NCBI RefSeq assembly: GCF_026213295.1
Contig: NC_079417.1
Coordinates: 899,575 to 963,574, forward strand
Reading direction: 5' to 3'
Source of the DNA: Gadus chalcogrammus
Lineage: Eukaryota > Chordata > Actinopteri > Gadiformes > Gadidae
Length of the DNA: 64,000 nt
Below the pieces are notes generated by a model that had not been told where the DNA came from, searched no databases, and saw nothing but the letters and a program-made list of their open reading frames with translations. Positions within the stretch are counted from its first letter, which is position 1; each line of letters opens with the position of its first letter. Positions 1 through 10,463 of the stretch are shown here, piece after piece. The position numbers and the translations under genes were made by a program.

Positions 1-218
1 AAGCCTATTCATGTATTTAAAGGCCCACTATGCAAGATCGGGAATTTCTTCGCTGTTTTCTTGGTTTGGCACGCACCTTTCTCTACACAGCGCCCCCTAC
101 AGCTTCGTAGTAGATATTTTACAACACTGTCGTAACAACTCGTTGACGACCCTTCCCCATGCACTTCTACGCTAGCCATGTGCATTTGTTTTCAAAGAAG
201 CCGGCGAATGCGTGGAGC

Positions 219-670
219 TGTCATGCCAAATTTGTACCGGCTGCCAAATTTGTACCGGGCGCGTCATCCATACGTAATCCATTCCAAACCTGCCTGGCAA
301 CAGATGATCGCGTTGTCCGTTGCCTGGCAACGGACGATCGCGTCGAATGACGTGAAAGGTTCCCGAACATTCGCGAACCTTCAAGCTCGTTCATTCGCAC
401 TAGTCCGTTATCTGTATTGTGCTATTTCGTCCTTGACCTGCTTTAAACACTCAGTTTACTTGGTAAATTTAATTAAACAATTAAATACAATACAAATATA
501 AAGTAAAAACAAGTGTTATCTAGCGATCCGTTTTCTGTATTATGTTATTTCGTCTTTGGCAACATGAGCGCGAATGTTTTTTTGAAACCTGCCCGGCAAC
601 GGACAACCCTTACGTAATCAGTTGTCCGTTGCCTGGCAAATTTGGCAGCCGGTACAAATTTGGCATGACA
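219..670. mobile_element. Nested foldback/TIR element
   Basis: It begins TGTCATGCCAAATTTGTACC and ends with the exact complement; the inverted repeat extends about 34 bp. The tetranucleotide GAGC flanks both ends (215-218 and 671-674), a plausible target duplication. The interior holds further short palindromes around TTGCCTGGCAAC. There is no coding capacity. It sits inside the larger TTAA element and so inserted later. Confidence 0.6.
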
Positions 671-1189
671 GAGCCATATCCGAAGTAGATGAAGTGCGGA
701 CAAGGTTATACATTGTTAAAACTGTATTTGTATTGCAATAAACATAAATCCATCCTTTTTTAGTTGACGGGGAGAATTTATATCCTAGATTATAATTGTT
801 TTATTTTAGGTTGAACAGAACAATCAGTGTAAGAGTGTTGGCCAACGTAATAATCTAAATAAACAAGAACCTGGATTCGGGGATTCAGCCTGTATCTGGG
901 GGACGAGACAGACGAACGGCAAACACCCATGGAAACAAAGGAAATGAAACACACAGGGCTCACAACAAAATGGTTGAGCAAACACATTTGTACAGAGACT
1001 ATCAACATCAAGAACACCACGAAGACAAAGTTCGCAAAGTTTGCAGACTTCTTTTCCTTTCAGTTCACTCTATTCCTGAAAAGCTTGCCCAATGTTTACT
1101 CGTGTCTGGCCTCTCTGTCGGTCAGTCTCCCTTTTCTCTTATTCTGTTCCGCCGACATTGGGTTTCTCTGTCTCTTTTTAGTCGGCTGA

Positions 1190-1860
1190 TCTATGATGAA
1201 TGTAACAATCCCATTTAGTTACTTGTATTTATATCGAGCCGGTTCCGTGTTTGGGGGTCTGTGCCGTAAAGCAATTCGTTACTTCGCGAGACCCGACTCC
1301 CACGAGAGTGGGCGGCGGGTTGCCGGCAGAAAACTATTCCATTGCTCCGCCAAGATGCGCAAGGGGGAGTCGAAACAACGAACAATCGAAGAAAAATGTA
1401 TAATAGAACCATCGCAATGACTCTTAGCCTGTTATATTAAGGTAAATCAAGCCAAAGAAGTTGCATAGTTCCCATTTCACTCGTGTCTGGTCTCTTTTCT
1501 GGTCCAACTTCTTTATTTTTTTCTTCTTTTGTTCCACCGACAGTCGCCTCTTGGGTCCCTTATCAGTCGATTGATCCATGATGAATGCAACAATTGCCTC
1601 GCAACTGGCTGTTTATATCTAGCGGTGCCATGTTTGGGGTGTGTCTGTGCCGTAAAGCATTTTCGAAACTACAATCTGACTACATTTTCGAGGCGCGATT
1701 GGATACTTCCGCTGCGTCACATCCGGATTGTGTCGGTCCGAACAGAGCAAGTTCCATATGCGCTTTTTCCTTGGAGAGGCGACATGGGGCAATGACACAC
1801 CCACCAAACGACCCAGAAATAGTTGCAGAACCATCAGAATAACTCTCAACCTGCATAATT
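1190..1860. repeat. Diverged direct duplication inside the TTAA element
   Basis: Two related segments, about 1190-1440 and 1570-1860, share blocks such as GATGAATG..AACAAT, TTTATAT, GTGTTTGGGG and CTGTGCCGTAAAGCA in the same order. The open frames across them are not conserved between copies, so this is a non-coding repeat. Confidence 0.5.
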
Positions 1861-1901
1861 AATGTAATTTTGGCTAGAAAAGTTGCATAGTGGGCCTTTA
1901 A

Positions 1902-2869
1902 CAATGTACATACTGCCCCGCAGGCCATTCTCTGCTACTACAACACGTTCAATCCAACAACCCGTCTCACATCAACGTACTATAGCTAGTTGGTTCAAAC
2001 GGAAAATGTAGTTTGGTGTGAGACTGTTGTCCAGCAGAGGGAGCTGTCATACACCTTAATTATACAGGAATGTCTGTATTTACATTTTAAAATGTTCATG
2101 GGCGGGTCTAGTTTGTCTGCAAATAACTATGCCTCCAGCAACAGGATTGGTCGAAATATATGAAGTGAAAGAAATAAAAGCCCAGTTCACCAGATCTGAG
2201 GTCAGCTGCGGTCAGTTTTTGGCTCATGAATGTATTGAGTGAACGATGTCTGAGCTAAATATTAACCACCTGGAACTTGGTTTCCTGGAGCTCGGAGGAC
2301 GGCAGGACGTGTGTTTACCTGGTCGAGTAGGCGCTGAACGCAGACATCCTAATCACAGACCCTGTGTTTAATTAGCCCTGAATATAATTTTTGGGTTAAA
2401 AAAATAAATAAAAGTAAAAATATTTATAAGTACTAGCCTAGTCTAGATAGTCCTTCTGGCAAGAGAATAAAAAGATTATGTTTAAAAACATTACCTTTTT
2501 ACCACCTCAAGTGAATTAACCTATCCCCAGTCAGAATAGTGTGTGTAAAGTCTGTCTCACTTGTATTAATTTTACTCGATAACTCGAATAACTTGAACGG
2601 AACTTTAGACATTTGGGGATAAGCAGCACAGCAGTCAGGTAGCTATTTTAAGCTATAATAAACTGCGCATTTTGTTTATATAGGTGAAGCATTATGAAAA
2701 ATGTTCATGCAAAATAAAGCATAGAAATCATTTTGGCATTTTCATTTTCCGTCTGGGCTAAGCCCCGGATGTTTATGAAACCTAGAAACACCCCTGGTGT
2801 TAGCTGAGAGTGAAAAGGATTTAAAGGATAACTACAAATAACCAATGTTAGGGAAATGGGTTTGTTTTG
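1902..2869. other. No gene seen
   Basis: AT-rich sequence of about 970 bp. No splice-bounded exon, long open frame or complete repeat boundary was recognised. It may contain old transposon debris. Confidence 0.4.
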
Positions 2870-2996
2870 TTGCGCGTTTATGGATTATTTTTTTTATTGT
2901 ATATATCGGCCGATATATCGGCATATCGGTTTTTTAAATCACAAAATATTCGTATCGGTATCGGCCTTAAAAATTCTATATCGGTCGGGCTCTAGT
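2870..2996. repeat. End of a dispersed hAT-like repeat (GATATATCGGC type)
   Basis: The stretch is dominated by CGATAT/ATCGGC motifs and finishes with GGGCTCTAG. This matches the familiar ends of non-autonomous fish elements that start CTAGAGCCCGACCGATATA when read on the - strand. The opposite end was not found, so the copy is truncated. Confidence 0.45.
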
Positions 2997-3601
2997 GAGG
3001 ACCATTGAATCATGTAGGGCTTGTACTAGCAGTGTTTCATATTTAACAGTGTTCGTTTGTTCAACGTTGTTATTGCACGCTTGCTCTCTCTTTATGTTTT
3101 CAGGTGGTACTAAAGGACCAGTAGTTGTCTCAACATGCCCTACTCTACCTCTGTCATGAGTTTCGCTCCCTGCAGCTTCAGAGTACACTCTAAGTTTAGC
3201 AGCCATTACTTGCAGATCTCTCTGATTTTCCAGTCTTTTAAGTTCTTGTTTTTGAGCAGCTATTGCATCCTCCATTTGTACTTCTGCTTCTTTTGCGGCT
3301 AACTGCGCAGCATACTCTGCTCTTTTGACGGTGATGCTCTGCCGCTCTGATGAACAGCTTGACTTAAGGCTAGGGGCTGTACGGTCGATCACGGATGCCT
3401 CAAATATAGACTGTGCATACTCTCAATCAAGCACCATGTGAAGTCTAGCATTTTCACCCTTTTCATTGAACTCTTCTTGACCCACTTCAGTCATACGCAC
3501 TTTCAATAGACCCATCAAATCTACTGTTACTGCTACACAAGAATCAATATTTCTTCGAATCTGATGAGGAGGTGCTAATTGCAATCGTATGTTTTCATAT
3601 G
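2997..3601 (-). pseudogene. Retrotransposon polyprotein fragment (BEL/Pao-like gag), broken
   Basis: On the - strand, 3392 down to about 2997 encodes a charged helical segment (AAQLAAKEAEVQMEDAIAAQ, then QKQELKRLENQRDLQVMAAK). This style is typical of the N-terminal part of teleost BEL/Pao-type polyproteins. Upstream coding-like sequence continues at 3600-3420 (..VDLMGLLKVRMTEVGQEEF..) but an in-frame stop near 3425 separates it. There is no protease, RT or integrase nearby. It is a decayed fragment; the family assignment is from recall of similar fish sequences and is moderate. Confidence 0.45.
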
Positions 3602-3612
3602 CATCTTTAGAT

Positions 3613-3720
3613 TAGATTAGATTAGATTCAACTTTATTGTCATTGCACAAGTAAGGACAACCAGTACAACGAAATACAGTTTAGCCTCTAACCAGTAGTG
3701 CAATCAATAAAACGTTTTTG
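3613..3720. repeat. Dispersed repeat tail
   Basis: A short ATTAG array is followed by CAACTTTATTGTCATTGCAC and TACAACGAAAT, a motif pair found at the 3' ends of many fish interspersed repeats. The exact family was not determined. Confidence 0.45.
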
Positions 3721-3900
3721 TTAAAGCAGCGCAATAAGAATAATAATAATAATAATACATAGAACACAGATAGCAGATAGCAGCTGAATATAAAGTGCAG
3801 TAATACATAAATGGTTAATACAGTTAATACAGTTGATCCTCATTAATTGTAAAGTGCATAGGTAAAGTGCATAGGTGGTTTGAGGTAGTCAGACTGACCA

Positions 3901-4000
3901 NNNNNNNNNNNNNNNNNNNNNNNNNNNNNNNNNNNNNNNNNNNNNNNNNNNNNNNNNNNNNNNNNNNNNNNNNNNNNNNNNNNNNNNNNNNNNNNNNNNN
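3901..4000. other. Assembly gap (100 N)
   Basis: One hundred consecutive N. A round 100-bp run usually marks a gap of unknown size. It lies next to a (TCTC)n stretch, the likely cause. Confidence 0.99.
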
Positions 4001-4035
4001 CTCTGTCTCTCTCTGTCTCTCTCTCTCTCTCCCAG

Positions 4036-4208
4036 TCCGTCAGCCTGCTGTCCCCCCTAACCCTGGTCGGTGGCTGGACCCCCGCAGTGTGTCCCAGGGT
4101 GGGGTGCGTCGGGTGGTGCAGCCGGCAGCTCTTCCCCGTGTGTCAGCAGGCAGGAGGAGCAGGAAGGAGGTCCACTCTCTGCGGCGCCGGTGGGTTACCT
4201 GGAAACAG
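4036..4208 (+). CDS. Candidate coding exon, unidentified gene
   Basis: A GC-rich 173-bp block lies between a CT-rich acceptor (..CTCTCTCCCAG at 4035) and a donor (ACAG|gtgtgc). If entered with two bases completing a codon, one frame is open throughout and ends in phase 0. It encodes a basic peptide containing RWLDPRSVSQGGVRRVV and GRRSRKEVHSLRRRWVTW. The other + frames are also open, so the reading is uncertain. No homologous family was recognised, and the upstream part would fall in the gap. Confidence 0.22.
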
Positions 4209-4289
4209 GTGTGCGTTTCCTCATGCATGTTTCAGAGGCTCCGGTTTCCAGAGCCAGAGATCCATTGTAGAGGAAACCGGAGCCACTGG

Positions 4290-4708
4290 GATGGACACGC
4301 ACGCACACACGTACACACACATACACACACGCACACACACACACCTTCAGGGAGGCACTGACAGGGACACACACACACACAGGGACACACGCACGCACAC
4401 GCACACACGCAGGCACTTAAACACACAGGGCCACACACACACAGAGGGACACACACGCATGCACGTACATCCACACGCACACACATACACACACACACAT
4501 ACACACACCCGCAGGCAGGCACTGACAGGGACACACACACACACACACACACAGGGACACACACACGCACACGCACACACGCAGGCACTTAAACACACAG
4601 GGCCACACACACACACAGGGACACACACGCATGCACGTACATCCACACGCACATACATAAACATACACATACACATGCACACACTCGCACTCATAGACAC
4701 GCACACAA

Positions 4709-4740
<32 letters not shown>

Positions 4741-4789
4741 ACGCAAAGCCACGCACACAAACACACATGCATATTCTGTACATCAACTT

Positions 4790-4824
<35 letters not shown>

Positions 4825-4825
4825 A
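4290..4825. repeat. Compound (AC)n-rich microsatellite/minisatellite
   Basis: Imperfect CACACA tracts are interspersed with GGGACAC, GCAGGCACT and CACGTACATCC blocks. A unit of roughly 190 bp recurs twice (about 4340-4500 and 4515-4680). The apparent His/Thr and Cys/Val reading frames across it are artefacts. Confidence 0.9.
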
Positions 4826-5074
4826 TTGCTTGCTCGGACCATCAATCACCATCTCTACACCAATCAGACATCAGTCAGACAGGAGTCATGTGACATCACA
4901 TGACTCCTGTCATGTCAGACATAAACCGATTCAACTTAGAATATAGATTGGGTTTCTCTCATCTTAACTTCAGCTTCGACAGCATCATAACCTTTGTAGC
5001 CGCTCAAAATAAATGACACGCAATGCCACATATTCACCCATTCATGCATTCTCATTCTGTGTATCATCCCTTCG

Positions 5075-5372
5075 TCATTGTGTCTCCCCCTCCACCTCCA
5101 TCATTGTGTCTCCCCCTCCACCTCCATCATTGTGTCTCCCCCTCCACCTCCATCATTGTGTCTCCCCCTCCACCTCCATCATTCTGTCTCTCCTCTGTCA
5201 GCCCTCCATCATTCTGTCTCTCCTCTGTCAGCCCTCCATCATTCTGTCTCTCCTCTGTCAGCCCTCCATCATTCTGTCTCTCCTCTGTCAGCCCTCCATC
5301 ATTCTGTCTCTCCTCTGTCAGCCCTCCATCATTCTGTCTCTCCTCTGTCTCCCCTCCACCATTCCTCCTGCC
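5075..5372. repeat. Two adjoining minisatellites
   Basis: A 24-bp unit (TGTCTCCCCCTCCACCTCCA + TCAT) is repeated about four times, then a 30-bp unit (TCTGTCTCTCCTCTGTCAGC + CCTCCATCAT) about six times. A poly-C run follows at about 5371-5390. Confidence 0.9.
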
Positions 5373-5399
5373 CCCCCCCCCCCCCCCCCCTCCTTCTGG

Positions 5400-5948
5400 A
5401 GGTTTCTGCCTCTGGGTTTGGGTTAGTGTCTCTGTAACGGTCTGGTCTCCTCTCTGGGTTGGGGTAGGTGTCTCTGTAACGGTCTGGTCTCCCTCTCTGG
5501 GTTGGGGTAGGTGTCTCTGTAACGGTCTGGTCTCCTCTCTGGGTTGGGGTAGGTGTCTCTGTAACGGTCTGGTCTCCCTCTCTGGGTTGGGGTAGGTGTC
5601 TCTGTAACGGTCTGGTCTCCCTCTCTGGGTTGGGGTAGGTGTCTCTGTAACGGTCGGGTCTCCCTCTCTGGGTTGGGGTAGGTGTCTCTGTAACGGTCTG
5701 GTCTCCCTCTCTGGGTTGGGGTAGGTGTCTCTGTAACGGTCTGGTCTCCCTCTCTGGGTTGGGGTAGGTGTCTTCGTAACGGTCTGGTCTCCCTCTCTGG
5801 GTTGGGGTAGGTGTCTCTGTAACGGTCTGGTCTCCCTCTCTGGGTTGGGGTAGGTGTCTCTGTAACGGTCTGGTCTCCCTCTCTGGGTTGGGGTAGGTGT
5901 CTCTGTAACGGTCTGGTCTCCCTCTCTGGGTTGGGGTAGGTGTCTCTG
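5400..5948. repeat. 42-43-bp minisatellite, about 13 copies
   Basis: The unit carries TCTGGGTTGGGGTAGGTGTC followed by TCTGTAACGGTCTGGTCTCC, with copies alternating between 42 and 43 bp. Much of the - strand is stop-free across it, but unit-length changes shift the frame and there is no splice or start context, so it is not called coding. Confidence 0.9.
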
Positions 5949-6134
5949 TCGGAGTCAGGGCTGACGATGACGAGGGTCTGTGACGACAGAGAGACTGGGA
6001 CTGTGATGAAAGGCCGGAGCTGACTGGTGCTGTGACAGAGAGCGTATTGTAAGCATCGACGTGCTGAGATGATATTTCACAGCTGTGGTGGGAATTTCGA
6101 GCCAAGTCATTAGCTTCTGTCTAAACTGTTAGAG

Positions 6135-6330
6135 AATACATTTACATTTACATTTCGGTCATTTAGCAGACGCTTTTATCCAAAGCGACTTACAACAAGT
6201 ACATTTGTCATAAGAAGTGCAACAATATATCGCTGTCGGTATAGTAGGGATGTTCATAGAAAACAAGTGCAAGTACAACATTCGCTAGGCTAACTAATTC
6301 CCCGTGTTACAGCAATGATAGCAGCTACTG
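6135..6330. repeat. Common teleost interspersed repeat
   Basis: Contains CATTTAGCAGACGCTTTTAT followed by CCAAAGCGACTTACAACAAG, a motif scattered through teleost genomes. A diverged second copy lies at about 8788-8950. Shorter matches are at about 28978-29025 and, in reverse, at 44650-44682. Confidence 0.7.
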
Positions 6331-6959
6331 CAGTTGCTACACAGTTAAGTACTATAAAACAATACAACACAATACAGTACAATTTACAATGGTGGCCGAA
6401 TAAAGAGTCATCCGAACTTAGAACAATTAGTCTAATTTATTAAGGTAATAAAATAGAACCCCCCCCCCCCCCTCCAATGAGCTATAATATGGGTTACCCA
6501 GATGGTAAACTATTGATGAACCTCTTCAGGATATCATTTATGACGTCCTGAAGAAAGCGGAGGTCGACACTGGCCTTATCAGATGGAACCCTTGGCTTCC
6601 CGACACTCCCCAGGGGGACAAGACATCAGGCCCGGACCAACAATGAGCCGCTTCAACAACCACGGGGGTCGCGGTGAGGCTCATGCCAAGAAATGGCATT
6701 TTGAGAAACGCAACGTTTACAAAATTACAACATCTTGAGTAATTCCGTTCCATAAGCTCATTGATTGGCTCAGAACGCCGTTGTCGCTCCGGGCGAACAT
6801 GTGACCCATGGTCTAGAAGCAGCCTCAGACCAGCCGGCCCCCCCGGGCCCCCCGGGCCACCACGCCACCGCTGCTGCTCCCGTGTGACTCCCCCCTCAAC
6901 CTTTGGGATGGAGATTCCAGGATCGCGCTCTCAAAGGGCTCTTTGACAGCGAGCTAATT

Positions 6960-7153
6960 GATTAGCGCGCTAACGAAGGGGGCGGGGTCGTGGTGAGGCC
7001 CCGCCCCGCCGCTAACCGTCCCCTTAACGCCGCGCCCGAGCTCATATTGAGTCCATCGCCGCCTAGCAGCTCATTCCTACCCTGCGTCTGGAGGCTGCAC
7101 CGTCGCCGTTACCACAGCAACCCACTCAGCTGGAACCCTCGTCCAATCAGAAG
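6960..7153 (+). promoter_or_regulatory. plin6: Likely promoter and non-coding first exon of the perilipin
   Basis: A CpG-rich stretch (about 6960-7050, GGGGCGGGG and GCCCCGCCCCGCC, Sp1-type GC boxes) precedes an untranslated exon ending CAATCAGAAG|gtaaggac at 7153. No TATA box is evident. The next acceptor in this direction that leads to an ATG is at 8642. The start of transcription, probably near 7050, is inferred. Confidence 0.5.
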
Positions 7154-7344
7154 GTAAGGACCTCGACCCTCAGCCTGAGACGGTGGGTCCCAGCCCGCGG
7201 GTCGGGGCCGGTTTGGGGTCAGAGGTGGGGGGTTCGATATTATGAGTTGAAGATGCTTAGGTGATGCGTTTTTAAAATGCTTGTATGGTCGCATTGAGAT
7301 CCTGTTTAAACACAAGTCTGTCGGCCGATGATTGCCCTGAATAC

Positions 7345-7381
7345 ACACCATACACACACACACACACACACACATACACAC

Positions 7382-7444
<63 letters not shown>
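7345..7444. repeat. (AC)n microsatellite, perilipin intron 1
   Basis: Nearly uninterrupted CA dinucleotides over about 95 bp. Confidence 0.97.
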
Positions 7445-7445
<1 letters not shown>

Positions 7446-8007
7446 GGCCCGACAAGGGCCACTATAGAGAGGGAAGCGGGCTGGAGACTAGAGGGAATGA
7501 CATCAGCACGGGAACAGAGGTGGGAATCTTACCTGGGTTGCTACGCAGTGTATTGCATAAGAGTTAGGGCAGAACTGGGTCGAGTTCCCCGTCACAAATC
7601 TCTGTCATGACCCACAAAAGTGGAAGTTGTATTTCTGATGTTTCCTTACTGAGTTTGCGTTATAACTTGTAATAGTTTTTGCTGAGACGTATTGAATGTC
7701 CTCAGAGGGCAGAGTCGTGTGTTAGAGTGTGTTAGACTAGTATTAGAGTGTGTTACAGTGTGTTACAGTGGCAGTATAGTGTGATAGTGTGTTAGAACAG
7801 AACTGTCCTGCCCCTGTACCTCTGAACAAAGTGTCTATTAAGTGAACCAAAGGATCCGTTCAGCTCAGCCACTTAAAAGTGTTCAGTGCTTTGAGCAGCG
7901 CTAATGAGATTAGCATGCTAGCTTGAGTTAATAGATGTTGTCTTTGTGAATCCATGGCAGCTGACTGCATCATGACACTGAGGTGTGCACCATCAACACA
8001 ACGCAGA

Positions 8008-8472
8008 GGGGAGAGAGAGGGGGAGAGAGAGGGGGGGGATGAAGAGGACGGGGGAGGGGGAGAAGGGAGAGGGGGGGAGACAGGGGGGGAGGAGAGAGAG
8101 GAGAGGGGAGAGAGAGGGGGAGGAGGGAAGAGAGAGAGAGGGGGGAAGAGAGAGGTGGGGGAGAGAGGAGAGAGAGAGAGAGGGAGGAGGGAAGAGAGGA
8201 GATAGAGGGGGGGAGAGAGAGAGGTGGGGGAGAGAGGGGAGGAGAAGGAGAGAGAGGGAGGAGGGAAGAGAGGAGAGAGAGAGAGAGAGGGGGGGAGAGA
8301 GAGAGAGGTGGGGGAGAGAGGAGAGGAGAGAGAGAGAGAGGGGGGAGGAGGAGAGGGGGAGAGAGAGGAGAGATGGAGAGAGAGGACGGGGGAGAGAGAG
8401 AGAATGATGGAGAGGAATGGAGGGAGGGGAGAGGGAGAGAGAGAATGAAGGAGAAAAGAGAGAGATAGGAGA
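8008..8472. repeat. (GA)n/GGGGA purine tract, perilipin intron 1
   Basis: About 460 bp almost wholly G and A on the + strand. All long frames in it (Arg/Glu/Gly or Ser/Leu/Pro) are compositional artefacts. Confidence 0.95.
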
Positions 8473-8526
8473 GGGAGGCAACACTAGGAGCTTTCAGACG
8501 TTGTTCCGCCATGGTTAAATAATGTG

Positions 8527-8528
8527 AC

Positions 8529-8604
<76 letters not shown>
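8527..8604. repeat. (GAT)n microsatellite, perilipin intron 1
   Basis: About 25 GAT triplets in succession, some 40 bp before the acceptor of the first coding exon. Confidence 0.97.
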
Positions 8605-8605
<1 letters not shown>

Positions 8606-8654
8606 GACAATGACGACAATATGTTTTCTTTGACCTCCTCAGATATTCCACAAC

Positions 8655-10427
8655 ATGTCACAAGATGGTCAGACGTCAATTTTTAACGGCTCAGACTATG
8701 GGGTGAGTCGCAAAAAACACACTAGATCGACCAGAGGGAAACTAACCGATGATGGCGTGCGTTAATGCCTTGCTCATAGTGTATGTACATTTACATTTAC
8801 ATTCAGGGCATTTAGTCGACGCCTTTATCCAAAGCCACGTACAATAAGTTAATTTGTCAGAAGAAAGAGAAACAACAAAATATCTCTCACTGAACAGTAA
8901 GGATGTTCATAGAACCAAGTGCAAGCACTAACAATCACTAGGTTAACCCAACCCCGTATGCAAGATAGTGATGGCAAAATCCACATGCTGTTACCTTTTT
9001 TGAACTTAGGCTTTGTCCGCTATTCCGTGTATGGTCTTGCCACTCTGCTCTTCTTCAGTGTCATCTAAAATGTTAAGCCTTGTGCTTGGTATAATGTATA
9101 TCTGTTATCACATTCTGTGCCTCTGTACCTGTTGGAACGTCGTGACCCCTTCGGTGAATGTGTTAGAAGCTGTAACCGACCACTGGGGGACGACGGGACA
9201 GGCCAGTGTATCAGCTGATAAGGCATGGCCGTGAACCCCAATCCATGACTTCTTGAGGAGCTTTAACCCTCTGGTTAACAAAGGCTTTTGGTTTAGGGTT
9301 CCTGGGATACAGCTCTCCCCAGGAGCCCGACTGAAGTGAATAAGAAGTCCTGTCTTTAGCCATGCAGTGGACTTCTCCATGTCAACCTTTAGAGAGACGC
9401 AGGGCGAACTCCCATCTGAGGCCTCGGATTATTGTATTGTATCCCTATTCTATTGTTTGTTGACGCATGTTGTGATGTATCTTTTTTTTTTCTATTATTA
9501 CAAGTATATTTTACCATAATTGTCCACAAGTATTGTGTGCTTTTTGCGTTCGGAAATCTCCTCTGTCATAGACGCAATGTCTGGTGAAGGAATTGCCACG
9601 ACAGATGCTACACAAATGCTAAGTGCTGTTTTAAGTGCAAGGACGTACAACACACAATATGAACGTTGTACAACACAGAATATGTTGTACAACGTACAAT
9701 AAGTGCATACATGTGTGTATTTAATATAAAGTTAAGTTATCCATTATCCGTTTTTGGGGGCGATTCTTTCTCTGCTTTTGACCAACCTGGGAGCCGGTGA
9801 ACACACGGGGCACACCACCCGGGGCAGTACGCAGCCCCAGGGCAGTACGCAGCCCCAGGGCACACCACCACACCCGGGGCACACCACCACACCCGGGGCA
9901 GTATGCAGCCCCAGGGCACACCACCACACCCGGGGCAGTACGCAGCCCCAGGGCACACCACCACACCCGGGGCAGTACGCAGCCCCAGGGCAGCGCCCGG
10001 GGAGCAGGGGGGGTTTCAGGTGCCTTGCTCGAGGGCACCTCATCCGTTGATGAGGACGTAGGAGGGTGCTGCACAACACTCCCCCCGTCCACATTACCTT
10101 TTTGTGTTCCGGTCGGGATTTGAACCGGCAACCCCCCGGTTACCGGTGCGCCTCCTTAACCAGTAAATATGTTTGTGTACGTGCGTTTCCAGGGCAACGC
10201 GGTGCTGCGTGTGGTGCGCCTGCCGCTGGTGAGCTCCACCCTCCAGTCGGTGACCTCCGTGTACTCGGGGGTCAAAGGTCGCTTCCCCCTGCTGGGCATG
10301 GTGGGGGGCGTGGCCGAGGTCGGGCTCCGGGCCGCCTCATTGGCCGCCCTGAGCCAGGTCACGCCCCTCCTGCAGAGCCTGAACCCGCAGAGTACGTTCA
10401 CCGCACACGCACGCACACTCACACACA

Positions 10428-10463
<36 letters not shown>

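Larger units (their letters stand above)
21..1897. mobile_element. TTAA-flanked DNA transposon, non-autonomous
   Basis: The element is bounded by a perfect 15-bp inverted terminal repeat, AGGCCCACTATGCAA at 21-35 and its complement at 1883-1897. The target TTAA lies immediately outside each end (17-20 and 898-901 of the second kilobase, i.e. 1898-1901). TTAA target duplications are characteristic of piggyBac and Kolobok elements. No transposase reading frame is visible, so it is probably mobilised in trans. Inside are a nested foldback element (219-670) and two diverged direct copies of one segment (about 1190-1440 and 1570-1860). Confidence 0.7.

Noticed and set aside
5329..6105. 258-codon - strand frame of TPTQRGRPDRYRDT-type repeats
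   Set aside because: It is the 42-43-bp minisatellite; units of 43 bp change the frame, and there is no splice or promoter context.
7970..8530. Long Arg/Glu and Ser/Leu frames
   Set aside because: Simple GA/CT purine-pyrimidine tract in a perilipin intron.
10100..10165. tRNA gene candidate on the - strand (B-box like GGTTCAAATCC)
   Set aside because: No complete cloverleaf; the following body is a SINE.
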